Below the pieces are notes generated by a model. It did no database searches, had not been told where the DNA came from, and worked only from the letters and a program-made list of their open reading frames with translations. From Nepenthes gracilis (taxonomy: Eukaryota > Streptophyta > Magnoliopsida > Caryophyllales > Nepenthaceae), in the NCBI GenBank assembly GCA_033239525.1, contig BSYO01000014.1, positions 17,716,021 to 17,780,020 of the forward strand: a stretch of DNA of 64,000 nt, in the 5' to 3' direction. Positions 22,240 to 34,936 of this stretch are shown piece after piece. How positions within the stretch are numbered: the stretch's first letter is position 1; each line of letters starts with the position of its first letter. Both the position numbers and the translations under genes were made by a program.

Positions 22240-24335
22240 ACAAAAAATGGCCCGACTATCCTATGGATAGTGTTTGGCTAGTGTTTGGGGCTAGGCCTCA
22301 AAGGTTGGGAGCTCTCTCATTCCACAAAGTCTATAACATCAAAAGATGGAGAAGCTCTAGAGTTCCTAACATTCAAGCAATTGACTAGAAAATCAAAGGC
22401 AACCAAGAGTCAATCCTCTTACAAAAAGCGATTCCTTATTTGAATCATTAGTCTAACAAGGAACCAATCTCTTTGTGTCAGATACTTCTCTTGGACAACT
22501 CATCAAGCCTTAAACAGTTGACTTAGGGTCCCTCAATGATGCTAGAAGTCGTAGCTAATTAACATTCAGTCTCCCGGACCTTGTCATTGAGTTAGTTGAT
22601 TTGGTCTCCAGTAATGGTTGCTCGATCTGCATAATCCTCAAACCTTTTCATCCACTTAGCTAACTTTCCCTCAAACTAGAATAGTTGGTCACAAAAAAAA
22701 AATTGAAACTTTGACTCAATAATCACAACTCTAAATGCCAAGTCCAAAACCATAGAAGGATCGATGTAAGATTGAGATAGATGTATAATCTCCGCATCTT
22801 GGTTATAAAGCCTGTCTCTAACAAGATAAATTTTAAATCAAAAAATTTACATGACAAATAAATGACTCGAAATTTTGGTCTTGAATGATACCTCTTGGGA
22901 CAGGTATCCCTCCTTGGGAATAGAATCCATTGGTGATCTTCTCGGGCTAGGACTTAGGGTGGGCAATGACCTTTAACAAGGGAGGGTTAATGTTTTGCAT
23001 TATAGATGAGTTTCAAAACTTGACCCACTTGTGAAACCTCAGAATCTAATGGAACCATTGAAGGCAACAAAGAGAACATTGAGGACTCCTAAGCTACACC
23101 AACATTATTCTCTAGAGTGGCAACCCGTATAGTTATAAACACAAAAGCCAGCTCACTCAATGCTGGAGAGCTTGCTATAATTGGGATACTAATCTTAACA
23201 ATTATAGGAGCATTAATGGGCTTATCTTCATGTAAGGGTTCAAGCCAAGAATTATTCTCCTCCATTAAAGTGTTACTAGGAGTCCTTTCTTCCAAGTTGA
23301 AGGCAGGAATCTCTTCCAAGAATGAGGTGCTTGAAGGGGCAAAAACTAGGATAGATTTATGAGAAAATCCCATGGTACTCCTCTTAGCAATATCAGGATG
23401 TACAACGTCAATAATTCTGTTGACCTCATCGTCGTTTAAATGTGGTTCTAGGGAAGCTATTGTCCCAACCTCAGTTCTAACTGATGTCAACACATGGAAA
23501 AGAATCAATAAAGATGTCACCTCTCTTTATTTTTTTAGGGTATGAGGTGGCATGTTAACGATGGCATCTCCACCTACAATGACCTACTAATTAACGCTAT
23601 TTAAGGCATCCTAGGTTAAGAAATTACCAGTCCTCATCACTCGACCGCATTTTCCTTCTTGAGGTTCATCCAATATTTTATCATAAAGCTCTCATTCTCA
23701 AGAACTAGGCCAAAGAATGAAGGACCGAGAACACTTCAATTATTAGAAAAGATCCAGTTGTTAGGAACCCTAATGAAAAAGAATTTATCTATCTAATTCT
23801 TTATCGAGTCAAAGTTCTCTCTACATAGTTTAAATCCTTTTCTAGGGGTCAAGGGTACCAAGTCACTCTCCTGGTTGAAATGGAAAGCCACCTTAATAGT
23901 GCATATATCTAATCTAAGATCCGAGCAATGGAGGAAGATGCATAGTGCTACAATATACCTAATAGCATTCGGGTAGAGGTGGGCAATTAGAATTTTAAAG
24001 CCTCCATTATTTCTATGAATTCCTTAGCAAAAGGAATTTAGATACCATCTTTCAAATGGATTTCATAAATGACAATGAAACCATCCTTCGAATAGCAAGC
24101 ACTCTCATCAGATGATGAAATTTTATAGGGAATAGTAGATGGAATGTCATACTAATAGTAGATATCCAGCATGAGGTCTATGGAAAGGAAAGAAGCAATG
24201 TCTATGACACATTTTGAAAGTGATTCGTGGAGATATCAGAAGTAGGTCAAGTGTAAGAATCAAAAATCTAGGGCTCAAATGAAAGACTAGAAGGGAGTGC
24301 AATTGGGGTTTGAAGCGAAGAGAAGGCATGTTACA
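22240..24335 (-). pseudogene. Antisense additional ORF (aORF) of element B
   Basis: Gene remnant opposite to pol. Two minus-strand open pieces mark it: 24147-24329 (N-terminal side) and 23089-23520 (middle). Near 23800-24000 the minus strand reads LIAHLYPNAIRYIVALCIFL, then DLVPLTPRKGFK and FFFIRVPNNW. This matches the aORF of C (VIHLYTNAIRYIKALCVFF, DLISLIPRKEFK) and D (IAQLHANAIWYIYTFCIFL, EWISLVPRNGLK). Antisense ORFs downstream of pol are documented for Tat-lineage plant gypsy elements. The product has no established activity. Frames are broken here. Confidence 0.7.
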
Positions 24336-24525
24336 ATTTTAAAAAGGTAAATAAAGCAAGAAATGAAGCATTTATAATGCCATTGCTAATCAACATGATG
24401 CATCTCTCTACTTCCACTCTAGCCAAAACACCACATTTTGAAGAAAATAACAAGAAGACATAGTTTTCAAACTTTCTGTCAAAACACTAATGGCACCACA
24501 AAATGTTATTTTCCTTACAAACTAA

Positions 24526-24984
24526 TGATGAGGATGACTTCATTATTTCGAAATTGATGAAGTTAGTTATTAAATGTTTAGTTTTCATTAAAAGAAAATT
24601 TTGGTAGACCAGAATGATTTAAGATTATTTAAAGAGACTTAATTATTAGAAGTTTAAATTGTTAGAAGGCCAAATTGTCAGAAGCTGAACTGAAAGGAGG
24701 TAGAGCTGTCAATTTTCCAAATGAGCGACTCTTTTCTAAATAATGACCCAAAAAACGTTAAGATAGATCGACATGAATGCAAAAAATAAAATTACTTCTC
24801 ATTAATACTTTAACATACATGGCATGTTCTTACAAGGTAGATAAACATGTCGTTTGGCTTAAAAAAAAAAGGAAAAGAAAAACATGAGGGCTATCTAGCT
24901 ATGATGTACTACGTTTTTTTAACAGGAATCTAATAGAATTTTAGCTGAAAAACGGTCGTCAAACTGATATCAACCTATACAAGA
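24526..24984 (+). repeat. Candidate 3' LTR of element B
   Basis: It begins TGATGAGGATGACTTC, like the LTR starts of D and A (TGATGAGTAT, TGATGGATAT), and sits right after the antisense gene, as in D. A 16-bp phrase (ttaattgttagaag-like) recurs four times at about 24640-24705. The 3' limit is uncertain because the partner LTR was not found. Confidence 0.4.
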
Positions 24985-24989
24985 CCCTA

Positions 24990-24990
24990 T

Positions 24991-25029
<39 letters not shown>

Positions 25030-27480
25030 ACAACATACAAATACAGGATCCAAATGCCATATTATTTTTGTGGCTCTAACATCGCGTCTTTGGACACAAC
25101 GTCGGACAAATAGATGCCACTAGGTACCAAAAATACAAACCAAAATCACTTGCGAAAGCCTATACATCTATGAAAATACAGGGGAAACTAAACTATTGGT
25201 ATATCAACAATATACAAGCATATCTCCATCTCATAATATACAAGATCCGCTCTATAAGGTATAAAATTACAAAAATCTAAATCCACAAAGTTATTGTCCA
25301 AGGTTAGCAGCCTAGCAAATTTCTAATCTTCTACCTTGTCTTTTTGGGTTTAAACTCATGTTTATCTGAAGGAAGGAAAGTAATAAGGGCAAGCTGAATA
25401 CTTAGTAAGTCAGTAAGTGTAATATAATCAATGACAATAAATAATATACGCAAATTAAAACAGATGAAGGGTATAAAAGTATAATGACGATGCAAAAATA
25501 TGAAACATGAACAAATATATTTTTTGGAATACATTTCTCTTTTTTATTTTACTTCTGATTCCTTTAGGTTCTAAAATATATAGAAATTTCTTTATCTTTA
25601 CGGATTAGGGCTAGCAGGACTTACCAAGTAACGTTATAGTCAAATCAAGAAAAGGATCATGTTACTCCATATAATCTAAGGTACTAACCACGAACATCAA
25701 ATTTTAACGTTTCTATGAAGATGGTATACCTATAATCCCGGATATATTGGACCTATAGTCCATATTCTTATATCATCATGTCTCCCATGGTCGAGAGCCA
25801 ATTCCTCAATTTGCCACAATAATATTTAAGGCATGTCAGGGAATGCTACCCTCTGATATAAAAAATTTTTGGTCCTATTACACGATTTGTTTTCATATTT
25901 ATATTGGAAAGTCTGTATAAATATTCATACCTCTTTTTCTTTGAACTTCTCACACCGGGAGAAAGTTTCAAATATTAGATAACAGATAACAAATTGCAGA
26001 ATTTCTATTTCCTTGAAACAAATTCATAATTTCATATCCTTGCAAATACGAATACAAATTTCATATTCTGATAGATACAGATACATATTTTTTATATTTT
26101 TTTGAGTTTAAGTCTTCACATGCCTTTAAATATATGTACAAATTATCTTAAAAGTTGAAACAATTAAAAAATTCTTGCCATAATGAGTCAAATATTACAT
26201 TAGAACTTTCGGACAATAAATACCTTCACAATTGCATATAATATAATTTTCGGAGTATATATAACATATTTATCGTACATGTCGTTAAACATTACTATTC
26301 ACGTTCGATAATATTTTCGAAATACGTATAATTAACATATATAAAACATATATAAATAAATATCAAATAAATGGAATACACACATCCTTAAAGTTAAGGT
26401 CACGAATTTTTAAAGCCAAATCATATTTAAATTACAATTAATTCGGATAAAATAAAAGGGGGCGCGGGTTGGCATTTTGGCGAGCATAAAACCGGATGAA
26501 ACTATTAAATCGGACACCCAATTGATAAATAAACATGTTCAAGGCATGGAAAATAATATTCTAAAGTTAATTTACACAAAAAGTTTAAAATAATCTGGTA
26601 AAATCTTTCGGGTGCAGGGTTAGGGTTCCACGTTCTAAAACTGGTCAAAACAACAAAATCAGACACGAAATCTACATATGTGCATACTCAAATCAGGGAT
26701 AACACAAAATATAACTTAATCGGGTATCATAATGGGGATACCAAAGAAAATGAAATGAAATTGCAAAAAAATGAGAGAAAGAATAAGAGTGCACTTACCT
26801 AGACCCGATCTATAACTTGTCTAACTAGCTTCAAACCGGAATCGAACCCGAAAGCCTTGATCTCCTCCTTCTCTCTCTTCTCCTTCGCGCTCACTCCCCC
26901 CTCTCTCTCTTTCCCTGCAAAAATGACGCAGAAAGGAGCCGTCGCACGTTTATAATGCGAGCTGGAACTCGAGCACCAAACCGACATGCTTCAGGCACAC
27001 TGTTGCTGGATCCGGCACTCCAACACACTTCAGGCACCCCTTTTCTAGAATCCGCACTCGATAGGGGGCTCGAGCACCCGTCGGGTGTGGGTCAAGCCTG
27101 GGGCAGGTTTGCAGTGAGTTAGCTTCGCACACGCACCGTCCGGGACCCATTTCGACCCATTTAATCTAATATTTCACATCCTTACACCCTAATTTTGATT
27201 ATATTAATTTAATAAGTCGTGATTATCATAATTTAAAATTCGAATCTTATTTACAGATTAACTTTTCAAGGTTTACAATGTCAGTTTTTGATTTTGCCAA
27301 TTCTGAGTCTTTGGGCTTTTCAATCTAATTTCTCACATATCCTTTGACTTTAATTCATTTATATTAACTTAATTACTCCTAATTACCATATTTTAAAAAT
27401 CGGTATCTTATACTAGTAGCTAAAATTTGATTATAAAATAAATTTCAATGGATGCCACCACTTTCTCTCGAAACGCAACA
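24990..27480 (-). mobile_element. Large-LTR family copy R1 (solo LTR), inverted
   Basis: Reverse-orientation copy of the repeat at 29055-31837. For example the minus strand of 27170-27420 (gggcttttcaatctaatttctcacatatcc on plus, shown as its parts) matches 29100-29290, and the GC-rich block 26800-27150 matches 29320-29680. The right end, minus-strand TGTTGCGTTTCGAG, resembles TGTGAGGTTTCGAA of R4. The flanks show cccta at 24985-24989 and again at 27481-27485, a possible 5-bp target duplication. The left terminus is degraded into a TA repeat. Confidence 0.55.
24999..25027. repeat. (TA)n microsatellite
   Basis: About 29 bp of uninterrupted TA dinucleotide repeat at the left edge of R1. Confidence 0.95.
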
Positions 27481-27485
27481 CCCTA

Positions 27486-28380
27486 TCAATCATCTCCATC
27501 AAGTAGTATTAAAAAATGTCACAAAACAAGAGGCAAAAGATGAAGAGCCAATTGATTCCATCTGAGCAAGCCCAACCCCCTTGATGATCCACAGAAGAAT
27601 GGAAAGAGATATTAGGAGAAGACATTCATAAGTGGAATCACTCAGGTTTAGGATATTGTATTAAAAAAAAAAAATTAAAATAAGTTTTCATATAAAAGAG
27701 GATAATTAAAATAGATTTGAAATTAGACTAGTGGGAAAACACCCGAGAGAACTCCCTCTTTAGATCCAATGAGCAAGAACGCTATTAGATGTTGAGTCAT
27801 GAAGCCTAAAAAAAGGACAAACAGAACTCTATCTAATGTGGAGATGTATGTTTTAGTTGCCCATCAAACAGATGAAGTCCTTTATTCATAGCTAAAAAAA
27901 TGAAGGAAACAATACGAAGAGTCTCAAAGCTAATCAAGGCAATCAAACAGTCCTTACGACTTTCTCTAATGCATCTATTGTCATAGTCCCACAACCCGGC
28001 CCAAAATATTTTACTTATTTTACTCCTTAATCTTTAATTATCTTAATTGAATTTTAGATTTAACCTTAAAAATTGATTCTTTATTCAATCAACATAAACC
28101 TAAATTGATACAAGGATATGAAGCTATATCAAACACCGTTAAATAGTCTAAATAATAATATAATAATTATAAAATCACAAGACCAAAATTCACATAGGAA
28201 AATAGCTTTGAATATCGACACTAATTGATCTCAAACCATATATAAGCAAATGCATTTTGGTTGATATCAGAGCATTAAACTTGAACAATTCCAATAGTAC
28301 TAATCACACTTAAACATCGCCATCATCATCACTAGGTGGCCATATAAAGATTTAACCAAAACAAAACTAAAATAAAAGCT
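27486..28380. other. Unassigned sequence with a PBS-like motif
   Basis: No gene seen. At 28257-28273 there is ttggttgatatcagagc, close to the initiator-Met tRNA PBS of many LTR retrotransposons (TGGTATCAGAGC). A cccacaacccggccc stretch near 27990 resembles the start of some plant gypsy LTRs. The segment may hold a decayed 5' LTR with PBS on the plus strand; evidence is thin. Confidence 0.3.
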
Positions 28381-29054
28381 ATAAATCTTATATTTCAAAT
28401 TACAATGCAATTAAAACATCCAATAACTAAACTTTCGAAGCCTTCTCATGATCCAAAACTTCCTACAAGGTACCAAGCCTGCTAATTTACATGGCTAGTA
28501 AAAAATTAAAGTAAGAATGAGCCTAACACTCAGTATAACATATATTATCTTATATATGAATATAGATCAAATGAAACATTTTAGATGATGTCATGATCAA
28601 AATGCTGAATCCTTGATAACATAATTTTCTATAAATCATGGGAAATCTGAATACTACATGGTCAAATATGCTAAAACCATGCAAATATATAAATCATACC
28701 AAAATTAAACTATCATGTAAAATACTAGCAATTGATGATAAATTTACCAATAAATGATGAATATAAAAATTTTGGGTATGATCGTTTTAATATAACCAAA
28801 TGTCAAAAACTATTATTCATGAATATTGGATAGACCGACAACAAATAAGTCCTATAATTGGGATCAAACACCACTTTATTAACCCATACACGATTGGCTC
28901 GACATTTTATTTATTAAAAATATATTAGGATACGTTTGAATATATTTTATCAATTATTTACAAGGATCCTCACTTGATGAAACTAAAAAATCTACTCAAA
29001 TACGAACATATTCTTATTTTTTCATACTAAAGAAAATAATTCATTTATCAATGC

Positions 29055-31837
29055 TGTGAGGTTTCAGGTTAAGAATATAAAAATTAAAAGGTAATTAAGT
29101 TAACATGGGTGAATTGTGATCAAAAGATATGCGAGAAATCAGATTGAAAAGCTTAAACAATCGGAATTGATAAATCGGGAACGAAAATTGTAAGCCGTGA
29201 ATTATTAATTCGTAAATAAGATTTTGGATTTTAAATTATGATAATCATGACTTATTAAGGTTTTATAATCAAAAGTAAGGTCCAAGGATGTGAAAGATTT
29301 GGTTAGAATAGTCAAAACGGCTCCCAAACGACAAAAACACGAAGTGGGCTTGCTACAGGCTTGCTGCGGGCCTGACCCGCGCCCTCCGTGGGCTCGAGCC
29401 CATGGAGAGCACAGAATCCAGATTTCTCTGTGCTCGCCGTGCGCTCGAGCCGGCCTGGGCAATAAGGCTGCGCTCGCCGCGCGTTCGTTGCACGTTCGAG
29501 CGCCAACCCGTTTTAAAGCCGCGTGCTGTTTTGCGATTTTAATTTTTTCCATGTTCCAAAACTTTCTGGAGAGAGAGAGGGTGCCGATTCTAGAGAGAGG
29601 AAGGAGGAGATCGAGCCCGTGGAGTCCGAATCCATCCGAGAGCTAGTTATAAAAGTGGTAGTACGCATCGAGGCAAATGTTCTCATACTCACTAGCTTTC
29701 CTTTTTCGATATTTTTCAATTATCATTGGGTATTTTTTTCTCGATACCTACCCAAACCATAGAAAATAAAATACACGTGACTTGAGACCAAGGATTGCGT
29801 AATTTATTGTCCGGTTTACTCACCGATCCGGTCTGTGGAGTACCGCCAAACCCTAACCTACGGGAATTGGGGTTTTCAATTTTTGCACCTTATTTCATTA
29901 AATTGACCCCAAAATGTGAATCCTCATGTCTCAAATGTGTATATTTGTCGGCCGCGTGATAGATCTCGCACGTTTCGACCCATTCACGGCCTCCGAGCCC
30001 TCTAAATATGCATTGTTACTGTTCATCCAAGACAAAATGGGAAAATTGCATGCTTCTACCTTCGTATTATATTGAATCGACCTCAAAATATGAATCACCA
30101 TGTCCCAATTATGTATATATATCGGCCATAAGATCGATTTCGCACGTTTCAACCCGTTTACGGCGCCTGAGCCCTCTAAATATGCACTGTTACTATTCAT
30201 CCGAAACTAAGTGGGAAATTTGCTTGCTTCCACCTTCTTATTATGTTGAATTGACTCCAAAATGTGAATCACCACGTCCCAAATGTGTATATATATCTAT
30301 CGGATGATCGATGTCGCAAGATTTGACTCGTTCGCAGCGTCCGAGCCCTCTAAAAGTGGCCTGACACTGTTCATCCGAAAATAAAGTGTAAATTTGCATG
30401 CTCTACCTCTATTTAATTGTGATGAAACGTATGATTAAATGTTCATGTTAAATTGTAAGTCCCAAAAATGTGTATTTGTACACCGGAAGCAAGGGAATGC
30501 GTCCGGAAGGCTTCTAGGTAATATTTGACCATTAGAGGTAAGAAATTTCAAACTCTATGGTGAACTTAGATTGAATTGCTAAAATGGATTAAGTCCCACA
30601 GAAAGATAAGAACCGAGCAAGTATATGAAGGAGAATCCACCAAAGTACGATATGATGGATTTGATCTCCTAGATGGAGAAATTGTGGATTTGGTCTCCCG
30701 GATGGAGATAAGGATGGGAATGTGATTTCCCAATTAGAAAATGTGATGTACTTGTGGTGGATCTTTCCTCAATGAATGATTAATCCTGAAACTAGGACCA
30801 TGGTTCATAGGGATAGTATTATTTGGTTTACTATGTCCATCACGGTGTGAACCCAAGGAATACTTGACAATGTATTCACGCCGCTCGTGAAAGCGAGTAA
30901 TGTTCGTGTTACACTTTAAGATACTACTGTGGAAGAACGAGGATTGTCCTGGTCCCTAGGGGATATGGGGCGAGTTGAGATAGCTGAGTGCTGCAGGCCT
31001 AAAATGTAGCCGATAATCGAGTGCTGCAGACCTAAAATGTAGCCGACTTTAGAATGTGTGACAGACACATTCCTTTCATCGTTCTCTCACATCGTTGGTT
31101 AGTACGGCCTCTAGCTCAAGTCTGCAAAGATTAATGAAAGTAATGAAAATGAATGGACGTAACCAGAATAAACATGCGAACCAGATGATCCCAAATGTCG
31201 CCCCTTCTCGCATGCTTCCTTTTATTCAAGTTATATATTTCCCCTTCCCAGTTACTATTTTTCCTGTTATTTACTATAGTTAGTGATGTATGATTACATT
31301 TGCTGAGCTGTACGCTCACTCTTGCTGTTTCTCCTTCCATATGAGAACATTAAGCCGGCGCCCAATTATTTAGAACAAGGAGAGAGACTTGCTTGAGAAG
31401 ATTAGCGGGATGTCGAAGGCTTGAATTTTTGGATACGTTGTTGTAATAGAATGTAGATAGTCTCGTTAGATTAATGTGATTTGTTATTATTTTACGGTTA
31501 TTGTTATGCTTCCGCATTTATGTTTATGTTTTGGATTTCGTTTAGTCCTAGACGGCATCTCTTTAGACCCAACATGGTAGATAGGAGTACTGTGTTGGAA
31601 TCATAGATGGTATGGCGATTGTGATCCTGTATATTGTGTTGTAGGCTAAAATATTGATTATTAGATAGTTGTGTGCTTGTACAGATTATTTTAAACAGAT
31701 TGTATTTTTTATTTTTCGTCCAATTGTAGAGAAAATTCTACAAAAATTTCTACAGAATTTATAATGATAAATTATGGGTATAAGTTTATGTTACCATTGA
31801 CGGAGGTTATTTAAGGAGAATAATCCGGTCCGTCACA
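29055..31837 (+). mobile_element. Solo LTR R3 of a large-LTR retrotransposon
   Basis: 2783 bp, starting TGTGAGGTTTC and ending GTCCGTCACA, so the ends are TGTGA...TCACA. Flanks are aatgc (29050-29054) and aatga (31838-31842), a 5-bp target duplication with one mismatch. It contains an AT-rich 5' part, a GC-rich block (29330-29680), a GAGGCAAATG exon-border-like site, a 174-bp tandem repeat and a conserved 3' end (acggaggttatttaagg). No pol reading was found, so it is read as a solo LTR; size and ends recall Tekay/Del chromoviruses, which is inference. Confidence 0.7.
29911..30430 (+). repeat. 174-bp tandem repeat, three units, inside R3
   Basis: AAAATGTGAATC-like starts at 29911, 30085 and 30259 give an exact 174-bp period. 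Each unit has a cccaaatgtgtatatat block, a tcgcacgtttcgaccc block and gagccctctaaa. R4 has two diverged units of the same kind at about 41950-42290. Open frames crossing this array on both strands are by-products of the repeat. Confidence 0.9.
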
Positions 31838-32780
31838 AATGAAAATGTAGAGTTCTCCTTTATTTTTTCTTTAAATATATAACATGTAGTAAAAATTATA
31901 AACATGTATGAACTTTAATATGTAATATAGAAACATGTATAAATTTTGATGTGCAATTTAAAGACATAATGAAATGATATTACAAAATTCATAAGAAATT
32001 AATATAGTTTATATAATTTTTTAATATTTTCTTATAAATAGATAATATGTAGAGAAACTTATATAAAAATTAAGAATATGCAGGAATACATATAACAAAA
32101 TTAAAGGCATGTAAGAACATAAAACAAAACTTTATCACTTAAACATGATTTATATTGATTTAATACATGTATTTCTTAAAATTTCAAGAACTGAGGGTAG
32201 GATTCCATACATACAAAGTCTAAAAGAGTTTAATTACATAATTAAGACATACATAAATATTAGACAAAAGAAATTCTCAAAAGGTACAAAAAAGATCAGC
32301 AACGGGTGAATAAGTGATCTTGATGCACTTGTAGTCACTTGATCCTTGTAAAAAATTTCTTAATTTCACCTTAAACCTCCATTCTCCTCTTTTCTCTCTT
32401 CTCTTCTCTCTCTTTTCCTCCTCTCTTTCTCACTCCTCAATTAAAACTCAGTTTCAAATGAACTGAAATCAACAACAAGGCCTATTGATAAAAAACTAGC
32501 ACCTGAATGCTGGTTAGCTACTAAGACGTAATTCATGCTGCACATGAGCTCCCATCAGATGTCAATATTTTATGCCACACAAGTATATCTCGGGTAAAGA
32601 CATTCTATCTAAAATGTACTTATGTGTAGGTGAGACAAGTGTTAAATGCCACCTGACCTAACTAATTTCAATCATCAACTTAATTTTTAACATAAAACCT
32701 CAATTAATCTAAAAACTTTATTAGTTTAATCAAATTATTTATCATTAAAATAATATTTTAAAATTCCTAACTTAAAGTAT

Positions 32781-33555
32781 TGATGCATACGTCAAATCTA
32801 AATAGTCATCCAAGTAGAGTTGGGTTGGTCCTTCAAACTTTGTAATCAAGATATTACATGATACAACAACTAACAAAATGTGAAAGGATACGAAACATAC
32901 TCCCCATAACATATTTTGATACTCAAATTAGAAATCTTTTTATGAGAATGAAAGATTATGAGAGGATATGGATTATTAAGAAAGTAAAAAAATAGAAAAC
33001 TTCACTCCATAATTTTTGAGATTCACAAGTGTATAGAAAATTAAAATTTTGTAATTAAAATTTTTATAAATGATTCAAATTTATTTCCTTAATTTGATAA
33101 AAATATGTGTATTTATAACCTTACTTCTAATCAGCATACCATTCCTAAACAAGTATGATGGCGCAATAATTGAGGAGTTATATTGATTAGAAACTAAATG
33201 GTTTAACCATATATAAGCTCTGAATTTAACATCTGTTTATCAGGCGCATTAGCTATTCAATGATCTTACCAATCACTCATCAATTTATATAACCATTTAT
33301 CAAGATTGATCGTCTGGATTTATTAATAGTGCGATCATTCGGTGCATTGATCCTTTGTATTTTAGCAATTTAACCATTTGAATATCCGATGGTTTGATCA
33401 AATTATCTTCTATTCCTGATCTAACAACTTGGTTGGTTTATATCCCACTATGGGCTAACGGTTTGTGAGCCCCTCATAATAATAAGTTGAGCCGATCTCA
33501 TCTTGAACTATACCCAATACCGACCCCCGTGCTTAGAGGGTAAATTCAAGTTACA
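32781..33555 (-). repeat. Gypsy LTR, same family as the LTR of C, probably solo
   Basis: Homologous over its whole length to 50951-51672: shared phrases include ttggtccttcaaactttgta, agaaatctttttatgag, tggtttatatcccacta and tgggctaacggtttgt. Ends are TG...CA. The five bases before (32776-32780) and after (33556-33560) are both agtat, which fits a solo LTR with its own target duplication rather than the 3' LTR of C. If the match is chance, it is the 3' LTR of C. Confidence 0.7.
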
Positions 33556-33560
33556 AGTAT

Positions 33561-34936
33561 GTTAGAATGAAAATCCAAGTGGTGTACTCTAAATGCTGTC
33601 CAAATGCTCCTTTTCAATGGACTCTTAATCAACACACATTAATTACTGATTGACATTTCAATCAAACCATGATTTTCTACTATATTGACTAAGATTCTAT
33701 GAACATTTGTCTTCTTTTCTTTACTTCAAAATGCCCTATTTGTGTCCCATCTTTGGCTATAAAAGAAGCTACTTTGATTCCGTTTTCAACCAAATCTCAA
33801 GTATCAACATCTGATGGATTTTTGTTTGATTTTTAACCAAACCTCTAGTCTCGACATCTGATGGAGTTTCCATTAGACAAATCTAAATTAGTTACCCACT
33901 TTTATATAGAAAATCATCGTAATTTTCCTTTTTTGTACAACATCCTAAACCAGGGTGCTTTTCGTTCCTAGTGGCTACTCCTAATGCCCCTTACCATCCA
34001 TTATGAGGCATTTAGATGTTGCAGCTTGTTGGAAAGGATTAGCCGATTTAATGTCTCTCAACTATTGTACAATGACATCTTTGTTGGATCTTCATGTCAA
34101 GTAACCAAAGTCAATTGAATGGACATTTAATTTAAGAGGGGCAAGAACCTTTGTGTTGCTCTTGCTTTCTATCTTCTTCTAGTTGTTGGATCATCCCTTT
34201 TCCCTTTTTTTTCATTCAAACCGAATGACTTTGGCATCTACCTTAAAAGGGCATACCTTGAACATAAGCGCAGCTATGAAATAAAGAAGAATTTTATTTT
34301 TTTTACTATTGGGGCACAGCTATTAATCTATTCATTTCATTGAATTTGTATTTATCTGCATAAAATTATTAGTGGTCGAAAACTTAAATTAATAGAGCTA
34401 TCTGAATAGAAACTTTTCTTCAGTTATTGGATTCGATACCTTATCATTTTTTAGGTTCTAGTTTGGTAGAGATTTATCTATATGACGTTCTTATAAATGT
34501 ATCTTTTGACAATTCAAACTTTTAGCAATTACTTTTCTAGCAGTTTTCCCTTCTGAAAAATCTATATCCATAACCAAATAACTGAGACTTCAGGTTACCA
34601 AGGTGATGTTAGCGCCATCATTACCTTTGTGATGGAAGTGATTCATCAAGAGCGCCATTAACACAATAATAGGTGGCTTGAAAATTGTGTCATTTTTTAA
34701 TCAATTCTATACATGGCATTTTGGGTTTGACAAAAGGTAAGAAGTCGCATCATCATTTGAACAACACGTCATTTAGATCAACATTGTCATTCAAAATGCA
34801 CTATTTTCAATTTCAACTACCCTTTTAAATTCTAATGTCTTTCACTCCTCTTTAAACCATAACCACACATTCTTCTTCACTATGCAGCAAAATATTAGCC
34901 TTTTGATTTCTCTTATTGTCTAGCTTTTAGTTTCCC
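33561..34936. other. Non-coding 3' part of element C
   Basis: No ORF of note. It corresponds to the stretch between the antisense ORF and the 3' LTR in D (62708-63405). A ctataaaag box lies near 33760. Two near-repeats of catctgatgga occur at about 33810 and 33860. A 3' LTR of C could be hidden here. Confidence 0.4.

Larger units (their letters stand above)
16281..24984 (+). mobile_element. Gypsy element B (Tat-type), decayed
   Basis: Old Ty3/gypsy element on the plus strand. Gag, protease, RT, RNase H and integrase remnants run in order from about 16990 to 21460, then a non-coding stretch with repeated GGCTTAGC-like phrases (about 21920-22100), then an extra gene remnant on the minus strand (about 24335 to 22240), then a candidate 3' LTR at 24526. 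The 5' LTR was not defined; it may lie in 16281-16980 or have been disturbed by the copia insertion. Frames are broken throughout, more than in D, so B is older. Confidence 0.75.
28381..32775 (-). mobile_element. Large-LTR family copy R2, split by R3
   Basis: Two blocks, about 28381-29054 and 31843-32775, read together as an inverted, very diverged copy of the R family. The tract gtaagaatgagcctaacact near 28510 matches the minus strand of the gctcactcttgctg and gctcactccttac blocks of R3 and R5. The stretch about 32320-32440 (gatgcacttgtagtcacttg, then a CT-rich run) matches R1 at 26790-26890. R3 sits inside it. Both outer limits are approximate. Confidence 0.45.

Noticed and set aside
26830..26860. 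tRNA T-arm-like gggttcgattccgg on the minus strand
   Set aside because: The arms do not pair as a tRNA and the sequence lies in the GC-rich block of LTR R1.
28257..28273. PBS-like ttggttgatatcagagc as proof of a full LTR element
   Set aside because: No matching LTR end or coding sequence downstream on the plus strand; listed only as a weak hint.
29931..30307. Overlapping ORFs on both strands with similar repeats in the protein
   Set aside because: They follow the 174-bp tandem repeat; the repeated peptides are by-products of the array.
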